From Turritopsis dohrnii (taxonomy: Eukaryota; Cnidaria; Hydrozoa; Anthoathecata; Oceaniidae), in NCBI GenBank assembly GCA_027922465.2, contig BQMF02000032.1, positions 1,054,001 through 1,118,000 on the forward strand: DNA of 64,000 nt. The letters run 5' to 3'. Positions 23,701 to 34,402 of the stretch are shown piece by piece. The translations under genes and the position numbers were made by a program. Below the pieces are notes generated by a model. That model searched no databases and was not told where the DNA came from. It saw only the letters and a program-made list of their open reading frames with translations. How positions within the stretch are numbered: the first letter of the stretch is position 1; each line of letters opens with the position of its first letter.

Positions 23701-23958
23701 CGATATCTAAGGAGCAGCACGAAAGATGAACTTTCTCGCTTTGTTCGGTTTATCACTGGATCTGAGAGACTGTTACCAAACACTTGAATTAAGGTTGAAT
23801 ATGTCAACCAACCTCAAGAACATATTTGTCCCAGTACACAAACTTGTTTTAAAATTTTGTTTCTTCCAAAGCAGTACAGTTCCTTTTATCAAATGAAAGA
23901 CAATCTTAACATGTACATTGGTAATGATGTTAATTGGTGTGTCCATGATGGACTTTAA
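20776..23958 (+). CDS. SAM-like/HECT-domain E3 ligase-like protein of the transposon
   Basis: Exons: 20776-20817 (start MDDATCEDESSVEK), 21825-21890 (INFLRARDVSEEICQNFQ) and 21976-23958. The first ~70 residues look like a SAM-type helical bundle (FLRARDVSEEICQNF ... LCELGLTKMGDIIAIK). A Lys-rich linker and an acidic DDDSDDEF stretch follow. From about 23060 the HECT domain is recognisable: DAVGDGVARDVFSEFYSQLY, then LSRFVRFITGS. In-frame TGA at 23785-23787 interrupts it. The same frame then continues with CPSTQTCFKILFLPKQYSSF, which holds the catalytic Cys loop of HECT ligases, to TAA at 23956-23958. Two one-base slips occur, near 22208-22212 (GATACTG, GATTACTG expected) and in the A11 run at 22479-22489. 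Either the copy is inactive or the sequence has errors. Confidence 0.8.
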
Positions 23959-25755
23959 TTTTTTATTAAAAACTTTATTGTAATTGTTTCATTTTGGTTA
24001 GTTCAGGTTTTTGAGGTTGTTTTGTTAACTTTGCTAGAGCTTGCTTTAGCTGTTTATGTTCAGTTTTTATTTGTTTTGTTATTACACTCAGTGTTATCAC
24101 TTAATGATGAAAAAATGATGTGGGTAAGATTAAAGCGTAGGAGTGACTGCAGAGTACATTGACTTCTTAGTATTGTGTTCGCATTTGAGCTTTTATTGGT
24201 TTTGGTGTTATTTTTCCTTTGAGAGCAAGTTCGTTTTTTCACAAAAAGCAAGTTCGTTTTTTCACACTTATGTTTTCTCATGGCATTTCTGAACAATCAA
24301 TGTTTACACCTTCTTCGGTTTTGCTTAGATTTTTTTGTCAGATTTCTTCGGAGATTACACTTTATTTTCAACAATTTTTTGGTTAACTCGTTGTTTTTGT
24401 TGCTATACTCATTCAAACCAATAAGTATGCGTAAGAGACTATTTTTAATAAAGTTGGGTTAACATCATTTATGTTAGTGGTGCTAATGTAAATAATATAA
24501 TGTTAAATATTTTGTTTTCAACTGCTGAATTCTTGTGGTATTTTTATTAAGCTTCTATTTAGGTACTCTTCTGTGCTTAATTGGGTCTGTCATTAACTAT
24601 TCTGAATAAACAAACAATCTGAAATCCGAACGGACTTTCCGAAAATGGCAAAATTTAATGAAGAAAAACGCATCTCGATCTTAAGATCGTTTTGGAGCTT
24701 TCCATTATAAAATGCAACTAACTCGGGAGTTTGTTTTCATTTTGTGTTTGAAAATTCGAATGTGGAACTTTTAAAGTTCGAAATACAAGTAAAGATTTCT
24801 TTACATCCTTCTATACTTTTTCCGTATCATTTTAAATTTCAAAGTTATATCACCGTATATCGCTGTATAATGATTTCTACAATCCTTCACCTAACTTATT
24901 GAGACACCCCTATTGCAAATGAAAAAAATGATATGTCTGGGACCTCTGCACTTTTCGGTGAGGGCTGTAGTAGAAAATATTGACCCCTTAGAATATTTTC
25001 ACCCCGCGTGGTTTATGCTTATGACTAAACCTAACCGTAACCCTCACAACAAAAAAAACCTAACAAGTCATAAGCGTAAACCACGGTGGGGGGGGGGGGG
25101 GGGGGGGGGATTGTCCAGGGGGGAGTTGTCCTAAAACCGATCAAAAAGATCAAGTGTATTATTTTAGATTATTTTTCCAGAACGACATAAATAGATAAAC
25201 TATGCTCGATATTCTTGTGACATATTTATCCATTATGAACGGGTTAAGGGCGCATGCAGTTACCTACGCTTAAGGGCGTAGTGCGCCTTTAAACGAGGAA
25301 ATTGGGTAAAAGGGCAACTTATGACCGTTTTGTTGTCACTGCTTTCCTCCGCAAAATGGAATATTGTAGTTGTCGTTGACTTTCGGAATTCTATCAATCT
25401 TATAAAGAAGCTTCATTGCTATTTCGATGTCCATTTAAAGAAAACTTTAACCTCAGATGAAGAGTCTGGCACGAATTTCTGCTGCCTGCTCAAATGTACG
25501 ATTTTTTAAACAATGTTTCAATGTTTTTCTTGTCAAATGTTCTGAAAACAAAAGTTTGCTGTTTTTGTGTCTATAAAATTGGTTACGTCATCCTGGGACT
25601 ACAAAAAGTAAACAAGTGAGACTAGAAACAAGTGTTAAAATTATGTGTATAATGACCTGATATTAATTTTTGGTTGGGAATGGGGAGGATAAAAACTAAG
25701 TAGAGGCTTTAAGGAATCAACATGTTTTATGTAACAGTATTTCAGTCTCTACAAA
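23959..25755. other. Intergenic part of the two-gene transposon
   Basis: It contains a tandem pair AGCAAGTTCGTTTTTTCAC (24227-24266), an AATAAA at 24448, the 24590-24650 repeat, a weak hairpin GTGGTTTATGCTTATGAC / GTCATAAGCGTAAACCAC (25008-25083) and a G-run at 25087-25109. No further gene is seen. Confidence 0.5.
24590..24650 (-). repeat. Inverted copy of the 18059-18118 repeat
   Basis: Reverse-complement match, including ACTATTCTGAATAAACAAAC and CCGAACGGACTTTCCG. It lies between the two transposon genes. Confidence 0.75.
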
Positions 25756-26937
25756 TTAAATTATTGTCTTAAGTAAAGGAATTAAACTACAATACAGGTT
25801 TTTTGCTGATACAGCACATGTTGCAATGTTTAAACTGTGTTGAAGCATTAGCGTTCTGCAAATCGGAGATATATCTGGTAGTGTTCTCAAATCAGGTCCG
25901 TCACAAAGCATATCTAGACACGCATTGAAATCTGTATCATCAAAGTCAAATTTGTAATCTTGATTTTGTGATGTGAAATAAAGAACATCAGGCTTACCAC
26001 TAGGACATTCCATATTTCTTGATGGTCTAATATGGTGATTGTTCCATAGTTTTTTTGTTTTATCCAGCTCATTTTTCAATACATCCATGAAACAAAACTG
26101 CAAACACTGCTTTTGAATTTCATCACCACCATCAAAGAGGCCTTGCTCGGTTAAGTCCTTAAAAAAATTCATCCACCAAGATGCCCAGCTCATTTTAAGT
26201 TTAGACCACCACGCCTCTATACGTTGGTTACTGGTCGAAGTTCCGTAAATAAAGCTTCCGTTTCCCGAACTCGAATCTCCATGATTTCTTCGTAGATATC
26301 TTTGCATACCACAAACGTAAACATTTTCGGAGCCACGGTCAGCTCTTATGCAACGAGGTGCTAACTTCAAAAGACTAATAGCTTCCAGAAAATAAGAACA
26401 AATGATTCTAGGATCACTGTTTGATATTCCAATTTTCAGCCATATAATTTTTCTACTAAAACCGTCTATCGCTCCATGAATACAAAATCCATAGGGTTTG
26501 AGTTTATCATAACCATCAATGTGCCATAAAAAATTAGGACCACGATTTAAATAAACTCTACGAATAAGGCGATGTTTACGTCTTGATATCACACCTTCAG
26601 GGTCCAACTCCTTCAAACAAAGCCTGACTGTTTCTCGATCGACAACAAGACCAAGAGAACGCAAACTTTGTGTCATCGCTCGGTAGCCAAAATTTCGGTG
26701 CGAACCATTTATTTCACTAATTATTGCCTCTAAGATGCGGCTAATGTCCGTTTTTTTGTGTCGTCTGTAACATCCTTGTTCCCTTAATACTCGGTTGACT
26801 TGCCTTTTGCTTATTTGAAAATTATGATGGATGTCTAGGAAGGAAATGATCTCATCATACGCTAATCCTCTATCAAAGTACTCGAATATCAGTTCATTTC
26901 TCGACAAATCTGTCAACTGTAACGGAGCATCTGTCAT
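25756..26937 (-). CDS. DDE integrase-like transposase of the two-gene transposon
   Basis: The frame opens at 26958, but a good acceptor (TTTTTTGTTCAG) sits just before the Met at 26937, giving MTDAPLQLTDLSR as the likely start. A donor-like GTAAGTATAT at about 27092 suggests a 5' untranslated exon. An N-terminal helix-turn-helix (SKRQVNRVLREQGCYRR) precedes a retroviral-type integrase core. The core carries FLWHIDGYDKLKPYG (first Asp, residue 148 of the longer frame), CIRADRGSEN (Asp 207) and NQRIEAWWSKLK (Glu 248), a D-59-D-41-E layout with all three acids intact. The C-terminal ~120 residues are unrecognised. The protein probably cuts and joins the element's ends. Confidence 0.88.
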   Translation of the reverse strand: MTDAPLQLTDLSRNELIFEYFDRGLAYDEIISFLDIHHNFQISKRQVNRVLREQGCYRRHKKTDISRILEAIISEINGSHRNFGYRAMTQSLRSLGLVVDRETVRLCLKELDPEGVISRRKHRLIRRVYLNRGPNFLWHIDGYDKLKPYGFCIHGAIDGFSRKIIWLKIGISNSDPRIICSYFLEAISLLKLAPRCIRADRGSENVYVCGMQRYLRRNHGDSSSGNGSFIYGTSTSNQRIEAWWSKLKMSWASWWMNFFKDLTEQGLFDGGDEIQKQCLQFCFMDVLKNELDKTKKLWNNHHIRPSRNMECPSGKPDVLYFTSQNQDYKFDFDDTDFNACLDMLCDGPDLRTLPDISPICRTLMLQHSLNIATCAVSAKNLYCSLIPLLKTII

Positions 26938-27165
26938 CTGAACAAAAAAGAAATTCAAAATAGAACTGACATATCAAAATAGCATGGAATTGCTACAAAA
27001 TAAAATTACCACTATTTTTCAGTCATGCGAAATCCTTCAAAACATTTACATCAACAGGCTCAGTTGTTGAATAACATTTGTATATACTTACTTAAAAGAT
27101 CAAAACCGAGGTTCACCCGCGTTTGCAAAGAAGTTGCCAGATTAGTTCGATAAATGTGCGTTTGG

Positions 27166-27590
27166 GTCTAGTTCGAATACTAACTTGGCAAATTACAAAA
27201 AAGCTCAGTTAGTTGGAATACTAACTTGGCAAATTACAAAAAAGATCAGTTAGTTGGAATACTAACTTGGCAAATTAGAAAAAAGCTCAGTTAGTTGGAA
27301 TACTAACTTGGCAAATTACAAAAAAGCTCAGTTAGTTGGAATACTAACTTGGCAAATTACAAAAAAGATCAGTTAGTTGGAATACTAACTTGGCAAATTA
27401 TAAAAATGATCAGTTAGTTGGAATACTAACTTGGCAAATTACAAAAAAGATCAGTTAGTTCGAATACTAACTTGGCAAATTAGAAAAAAGACCAGTTAGT
27501 TGGAATACTAACTTGGCAAATTAGAAAAAAGCTCAGTTAGTTCGAATACTAACTTGGAAAATTAGAAAATAGATCAGTTAGGCACTGATC
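27166..27590 (-). repeat. Right subterminal array of 41-bp repeats
   Basis: About ten copies of the left-array unit in reverse complement (GGAATACTAACTTGGCAAAT). The outermost unit is degenerate (CTTGGAAAATTAG), as at the left end. Confidence 0.92.
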
Positions 27591-27626
27591 TTTGCAATAA
27601 TGCTATGTCACCTATGAGCCACGGTA

Positions 27627-28058
27627 TGTTACCTATGTTACCTGTGTTACCTGTGTTACCTATGTTACTTATGTTACCTATGTTACCTATGTTACCTGTG
27701 TTACCTATGTTACCTATGTTACCTATGTTACTTGTGTTACCTATGTTACCTATGTTACCTGTGTTACCTGTGTTACCTATGTTACCTATGTTACCTATGT
27801 TACCTATGTTACCTATGTTACTTGTGTTACCTATGTTACCTATGTTACCTGTGTTACCTGTGTTACCTATGTTACCTATGTTACCTATGTTACCTATGTT
27901 ACCTGTGTTACCTATGTTACCTATGTTACCTATGTTACCTATGTTACCTATGTTACATGTGTTACCTATGTTACCTATGTTACCTGTGTTACCTATGTTA
28001 CCTGTGTTACCTATGTTACCTGTGTTACCTATGTTACCTATGTTACCTGTGTTACCTA
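27627..28058 (+). repeat. 9-bp minisatellite (TTACCTATG/TTACCTGTG)
   Basis: Nearly perfect tandem 9-mers for about 430 bp, with interspersed TTACTTATG and TTACATGTG variants. Two or three more units lie at about 20062-20079, left of the transposon, so the transposon split the array. Both strands are open, making spurious MLPMLP and CYLCYL ORFs. The unit is not a known telomere repeat. Confidence 0.95.
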
Positions 28059-28258
28059 GGAAAAAATATTTGGTGCGTCTTAATGATAATAGAGTGATAG
28101 TATGACTTTTAATTTGGCCATGGTTAATGTTTGGTACTTAAAAGTTTGGTGTGGGAAAGAATTCCCTTTTTTCCTCGCTAAATTTATTTGTGAAGATAAG
28201 TGCTGGCAAAATCCAAAGTTTTTGAGTATGGCAAGACTCACTCATAAAATTTAATATT

Positions 28259-29013
28259 GTGAAGGCTATTTTTATTGAGTTTAGAGCACAAGGAAGATGT
28301 CCATCTGAAAACGAAAAATCCAGGAACTACGTAGAGGCCTTTCCCGAATGTCATGATGTGAAAGCCGAAACTACTGTGCGTAAACCAATCGAACAAGTTT
28401 CATCTTTCAAGCTTCTCGGTGTAACCTTCTCAGAGGACCTTACATGGAACAATCATGTAAAAAATGTGACAACAAAGGATTATGGAACGCTTAAAAGCCT
28501 CTCGTTTATAAAGAGGTATCTTCCATATCATCTGCGTAAGCAACTCGCCGAGACGCTGGTTCTAAGCAAATTGGACTATGGCAACGCAGTTATCAACAAT
28601 GCCCCATCGTACCTGTTTAATCAGCTACAAAAAGTTCAAAACGCTGCAGCCGGCTTTGTCAGGAAGAGCTACTCTAGATGTTCCGATGTTATCGACATAA
28701 AATGGCTTCCGATGAAAGAACACTCGGAACATAGTATTGCATAACTGGCTTGGAAGTTCATCAATAAGAACGATTGGCCGAAATTCTTGCCAATGGAAAG
28801 AGACGAGAACATTCGTCGACGTCCGTTAAGAGATGAACAGATTGGAGGTACGAAATTACGTCGAACCTCGAACATTCATGGTTCTTTTGAGTTTGAAGCT
28901 TCAAACATATTCAATGAACTACCAAAGGCTTGTCGTAACTCATTGAGTTACAAAGATTTTTGTAATCAAAGAAAAATTTATTTTTTAGACAAAGCTATTG
29001 CTAGGTGCTTATA
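28259..29013 (+). pseudogene. LINE ORF2 C-terminal fragment
   Basis: It encodes EQVSSFKLLGVTFSEDLTWN, VLSKLDYGNAVINNAP and LQKVQNAAAGFVRK. After a stop at 28742 and in another frame come SFEFEASNIFNELPKACRNS and FLDKAIARCL. This is the post-reverse-transcriptase region of CR1/Jockey-like elements. The stop and frame change mark it as inactive. Confidence 0.85.
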
Positions 29014-30719
29014 GTAGTTTTTATTTTTGTTTTTTTAGACGCTACATACATACTATACACGCAATTGCGGATGAAAAGCCAAATGTAAATTTTGGATATA
29101 CTGAAATATACCATTAATATTTTTATTATTAGAAAGTTGACCATCGGACTCCTTCCAAACATTCTTTCGGCTGCCAGCCTTATAAATTACCTGTACGGTT
29201 TTTTTAGGCGATTTTTTATGGCGCGGCAAGTGGTAGTAGGCAGTTTTTGAACATAGGTATATATATAATATTATCTATTATAGGTAACATTATATATTAT
29301 CTATATTGTATCTATTATCTATATTATTATCTCCATAATAATTGTCTTCTCATACGTGGGCATATACCCGAAATTATATCGATTAAAAAAAATATAAGCG
29401 CTTTTTAGCCTTCTCACAAATCAGTTATGAACGAAGGCTAGACTTAGCGAAAGCAAAAGAAATTCTTCCTCTATTATACATCTTTTATAATCAACCTCTT
29501 TCAACCTCTTTGCACTTTCGAAAAGCGAAAGAGACTATAAATTATATTCTACTGTTATTTCTGTGACCATTGTTGTGATAAAGTGGACACTCTAGGTAGT
29601 GAACATTGGTTTATTTTTTATTTTATTATGTTTATCTGGTGGTGAAATGAAGTGTTACAGCCAAAAAAATAAAAAGTTCCTAGCTATATTATAGATACTG
29701 TTAACATGCTACGTATGGTGGGTGACTTGGATAAGTTTTGTTTCCTATTCCCCATTGTTTCAAAATAAGAATTCCTGAATGTTAGCGAAAGTGACATTGA
29801 TTTATGTACCATTCATACATTTTTTTTCATTGAAAATACAAAAAGTAAACAAAATAACTGCCAACAATTCAAGCAAGATTAAGAAAATAAAAGAAACTGC
29901 TGGTCATGGAGATATATAGGGTAAAAGCAATGGACAACAGAAAAAATAAGTGCAAAATAAAAACAAATAAATGAGAAGACTATAGATAAGTAAAGAGACT
30001 TATGTTGCAACAGTCATTGCATTGTCGTTATGTTGTTTTGATTTCCATGGAAACAGATCGCATCGTAAAGGGAATTTTGCAAGAAAGAAATTTTTGAGCA
30101 TAGTTCTCCTTTAGAAATTGTGGGTTGTTGTGTTTATAGATGTTGATGTTGATGTTTTTGATTAATTTTTTTTTCATTTTCTTTGAATAAAGTTTTAGAG
30201 AGAGTAAAAACTTTAGCATTATTCTTTTGAGAAGCAATTGTATATTATCACATTTCAATTTTTTAGATTATCTTGGTTCGTATAATTATTATATACCAGA
30301 CATTACTTAGTCAGAACATTTTTTTGTCTGCAAAGAGTTTTTCTTTGATTTCTTGTAACGTTGCCATTGGCTATCTCTAATGACCACTTGTTGCCTACTA
30401 TTACTAATTATTATTATTATTACATACTATTTTTAATTAAGTGAAATTGATTGGGCTTAATTTGATCCAAGAAAGTTTTGTCATGACTCTAGCAATACTA
30501 ATTGGGATGAAAGTAACCAATAATGACTCTGGTGCTTCTTTAAATGCTTTTTTGGTTAGTTTACTGTTTATCTCAAAAGGACTTTCAACATGAATGAAAG
30601 TTGGAAATAATATCCTAGGTGGCATCAATAATACAAGTGGTCCTAGTCTGAAAGATTCTCTTTTCTTCATAAGTTCTACCATAACTGTATTGTTACTCTT
30701 TTGTGCCTTAGTAAAAATT
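29014..30719. other. Non-coding stretch, nothing recognised
   Basis: It includes TATTATC/TATATT low complexity at 29265-29340. A minus-strand ORF at 30437-30682 has no motif I can name. Confidence 0.35.
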
Positions 30720-30890
30720 GATTACTTCGTCACTTATAGTAATAATTTTAGAAAGATTTGGACTGGTATTAAAGAAAATTTCTCAGCTCAAAACCCTAAG
30801 TCAAACAGTGATATCTCCTTTTTTTTTGTTTAAAAATTCAGTTACCTCAGATCCTTTAACTGTTTCAGTGACCTATAATCCCATCATCTA
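30720..30890 (+). pseudogene. Possible LINE scrap (linker before reverse transcriptase)
   Basis: Translation yields FRKIWTGIKE, then with a frame shift FKNSVTSDPLTVSVTYN. This resembles the segment between endonuclease and reverse transcriptase in CR1/Jockey-like LINEs. It is short and weak. Confidence 0.35.
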
Positions 30891-30895
30891 CATAT

Positions 30896-33252
30896 GTGAC
30901 GATTTAAGGGAAAAGGATAACAATCGCTTTTGAGATTCTTCAAAAATCGATTTTGAGATTAAATAATCGATTCTAGGAAATCGATTATGGGATTTCCAAT
31001 CGAATGTTTAAGATTTCAAAGAATCTCAAAATCGATTCTTTGGAATCTCAAAATCGATTCTAGAATCTCAAAATCGATTTTTTTGAATCTCAAAATCGAT
31101 TTTCTTGAATCTCAAAATCGATTTTCTTGAATCTCAAAATCGATTTGTGACGTTCTAGGGAATTTTGATACAGAAACGGTATTAACTTGAAATTGTTCTG
31201 AAAACATTAAAGTTAAATAATGAAAAAAGACAATAATCTTTTACTTGTGACAAGGAAACCATAGACACTTTTTAACGTAACGAACGTAATGAACCCTTAC
31301 GCCGTGTTTCTCACTAGCAAAACATTTTCCTCGTAAGACATTTTGCTTAAGGAAACCTGACGTAAGAGTATATTACACGTAAGAGGTTAAGTCTTCCAAT
31401 GCGCTCCTAGAGTTAGCTCAGATGCACTTTTAATCGCGCACGTAGATAGTCATTGTTAGAACTTTTAAAACTTTTTTAAAAAGCCTTTATCGCTGAATAT
31501 TTTTTTTGTTCCTTTCGTCAACGTCTACTAATAATGTGTAATAAAAATAATAATGAACTACATGTTTCCAGTTTGAAACGTGCAGGTGGTATTGCATAAT
31601 CATGTTGTGTAAATGAATGAACTGCTTGAGCATCAACGATGGAGAACCCATGGTGCTTTTCAATGCAATTTCCGATGGAAGATTTCAATCCAATTAAAAA
31701 CATGCTCAACCTGTTATATTAGTTTTGGTGCTCAATTGATAACGAAAGATAACTTAGGTATATTAAGTGACCATTCACCAAGTTGCTGTTACTAGGGAGA
31801 ACGACCACCGTGCTAAGGTAATTTTGAAGGTAACCCTTCGTTATACGAATTCATTTCTTCACCTACCGAAAGAATAAGAAAACATTAGTGGTACCAGTAA
31901 GACTCGTTTTCGTTTTATTTTAGTGAAATTAAAAAGCATTTTAGTTTCCAGCTCTCTTTACAATATCACTGTTAAATGGAAGCTTAACCGGGAATTCCAT
32001 AAAAGAAACTTGCGTAGCTCTTCCAACTGTCCATTGACTGCGAGAATTGTACAGCCAGGACATGGGAGAGTTTTGCAGCCCTGCGTAAACACAGCTTTCA
32101 GACAATCATCTACGTAAACATATGATGAAAAACTGATGGAAACAGGTATTATTTTATTTAAACGAAGGTGAGTATTTCAAAAGAGAACTCTTGCAACTCG
32201 TCAAGCCGACGTTAAAATGTTTTCATTTGTCTCCTCCAGCATTTATCCTTCATCCAAATATTGAACCTAAAAACATTATCGTAATAAAGTTACAACAACG
32301 ATCACTAAAATCGTGACGATATGATCAATTTCGAAAAGTCTTTTGTCTGATATAACATTTTCCCCCAAGAGATTCAAAGAATAGCAATCCCGTCGAACAA
32401 CTTAAAAATAGAATTATGGTAGACGGTTTCTACTTGTGGTCGCTTTCAAACGAACTGCTGTATCTTTAATCTCCAACTGAATATGAGAACAAGCTCATCA
32501 AGTGCAATTCAATACACGAACGGGTGCTGCCTGTACATGTACATTTCAATAAGTCGAATAACATGGTCTTTTTAAACTTTTCACTTTTCAGATTTGGTGG
32601 AGGTGCAACAACAACCGCCTCTTCAAGAGCAGCAATGAAAGTGTAGACGTAGACGATTATTATCAATGAAATAAATGCTTTTGGGAAACTTTTTATTACT
32701 AGAAAAACATTTCCGTTTAATAAATAAAGTCACTTTGAATAAATTAGTGTTTATCATGTCATGAACAAGCGAGTTTATTATGACTAGGTTTCGACGGCTA
32801 CAGCTGCTATCGATGAGCACTGTTTGAAATAACAATTTTTTATTTCTATTCGGCTAATAATCAAATAAATGTCAGTCGGGGGAAAGTTTCACCGAGGAAA
32901 ACTTTTCGTCACTTTTCCCCGACAAAATTATCACCGATTATTTTTGAACTTCAAAACATGGCATATTATATAAAAACAAACGGCTTTAATGAAACCTACA
33001 TACGACAGTCTATCTATGCCTCCCTTCATAATTCAAAAAAATCGATTTTGAGATTCAAAAGAATCGATTTTGAGATTCACAAGAATCGATTTTGAGATTT
33101 ATTAGAATCGATTTTGAGATTCACAAGAATCGATTTTGGGATTCACAAGAATCAATTTTGGGATTATGAATTGTAAAAAATCGATTTATAGAAATCGATT
33201 TTGAGATTATAATCGCAAAAGCGATTGTTATCCTTTTCCCTTAAATCGTCAC
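30896..33252. mobile_element. 2.4-kb inverted-repeat element with AATCGATT-rich ends
   Basis: Terminal repeats of about 40 bp (GTGACGATTTAAGGGAAAAG, continuing GATAACAATCGCTTTT) are exact inverted copies at both ends, flanked by ATAT. Both ends continue into arrays of TCTCAAAATCGATT-type units in opposite orientation (about 30935-31145 and 33035-33210). The interior (31150-33030) has no recognised gene, so it is probably non-autonomous or carries unknown cargo. Confidence 0.85.
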
Positions 33253-34329
33253 ATATCATTTCTTTACGTGGCTCAAAAATCAAAAGCAAGTGATCAATCT
33301 TTCTTACCCTACAGATCTTTCTAAAGTCAAAAAATCATGAATTCTTTTACTTACTTACTTACTTACTTATTCAATTTCTTGAAACTAGCAATTGTGGTTA
33401 TCCCTTGCCAGGGTTTGAATTAGTACTTCACAAAATGGCTCAAAAATTGTCAAAAGAAGTCATTATTTCAAATTTTCAAAGAATTGGAAGTATAATATCC
33501 AGATTACAATAACATTACATACATTTTTTTACAGATACATTCAGTTATTTCAACTGCAAAGGTATATCAAAATTTGTAATGTTGTCGCTATCTATACGAG
33601 ACCATTTCAAACAGACAGCCAACGATAGTCATTGCGATGTCTGAAGAAAACAAAGCAACCTTACCAGTGCAATTTTAATATTGTTTTTCATTGGCTACTT
33701 TTGCGACATGTTTTTGCAACGAAAGAAGAATTGAAAAGTTTTTAATTATCTTTACAAAATTTTTATAACATAATAGTATGAATGAATGAAAACAATATTT
33801 GAATATATTTTTCTTTCTCCTGGTATCATAAAGAACTGTGTGAAGGTTCTCTTTCAAATAAACTATTCATTCCAAAAATAGGTCCTCTAATCATGTTGAT
33901 AAATAGCATCATAGTAACATTCTGTTATTTATTTCTTTATGATGACTTATTTCAAACTTGAGTTTAATAAGAAATAGTTTCTTACCGTCTCATTTTATAA
34001 ACAGGTGCAATTATTTTGCCGCTTAAAATACTAAATGGATCAACGTTAGTTATAAAAAGTTTTAATCTATGTTAATGTTCTACATCATCATAAATTTATT
34101 TTGTTGATGACACTGCTTAGAGCGGCCAGACTTATTAAAGTCTCTTGCAAAGAGAATGGTTAGTCATTGGAATCTTTATTTTTTCTGCTTTAAAAAAACA
34201 GTTGGAATTGTAACAATCACTGTTACTTATTTTGATATCAAAGAAATTATGCACCTTAATTCCATTAATTTTCGCATCCATTATTTTTTGGTCTCTCAAA
34301 TTTTCACACATCCCTCAAAAATGTATTTT
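33253..34329. other. Non-coding stretch
   Basis: A CTTA microsatellite lies at 33347-33370. Nothing else is recognised. Confidence 0.35.
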
Positions 34330-34398
34330 AATTTCAATTTTTTTGCACCTGCCAAAGATAGCCTGGGTATCTTTGACAGGTGCAAAAAAATTGAAATT
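34330..34398. repeat. Near-perfect palindrome
   Basis: Arms 34330-34360 and 34368-34398 (TTTTTTTGCACCTG...) pair with one mismatch around a 7-base loop GCCTGGG. It is directly next to the TATACTT-rich element. Confidence 0.85.
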
Positions 34399-34402
34399 GC
34401 CT

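Larger units (their letters stand above)
20080..27626. mobile_element. 7.5-kb two-gene DNA transposon (HECT protein plus DDE integrase)
   Basis: Terminal inverted repeats TACCGTGGCCCATAAGTGAC (left) and TACCGTGGCTCATAGGTGAC (right, inverted) are flanked by an exact 6-bp direct repeat TGTTAC at 20074-20079 and 27627-27632. Just inside lies a second conserved box, GTGCCTAA, then inverted arrays of a 41-bp repeat (13 left, about 10 right). Two genes point towards each other: a HECT/SAM-like gene (plus) and an integrase-like transposase (minus). The architecture is that of a whole transposon, not chance neighbours. The 6-bp duplication fits my memory of eukaryotic IS3EU-type elements, but that assignment is unverified. 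Confidence 0.88.

Noticed and set aside
23160..23807. 215-codon minus-strand ORF opposite the HECT domain
   Set aside because: It is the complement of the clearly coding HECT frame and has no recognisable motif.
25756..26937. Retroviral or LTR-retrotransposon integrase
   Set aside because: No gag, protease, reverse transcriptase or LTRs accompany it; it lies between DNA-transposon ends with a 6-bp target duplication.
27627..28058. Possible internal telomere repeat
   Set aside because: The 9-mer TTACCTATG is not the metazoan TTAGGG unit and varies internally; it is a minisatellite.
27605..28105. Long ORFs of repeated MLPMLP and CYLCYL
   Set aside because: They are translations of the 9-bp minisatellite, open in several frames because the unit is a multiple of three without stops.
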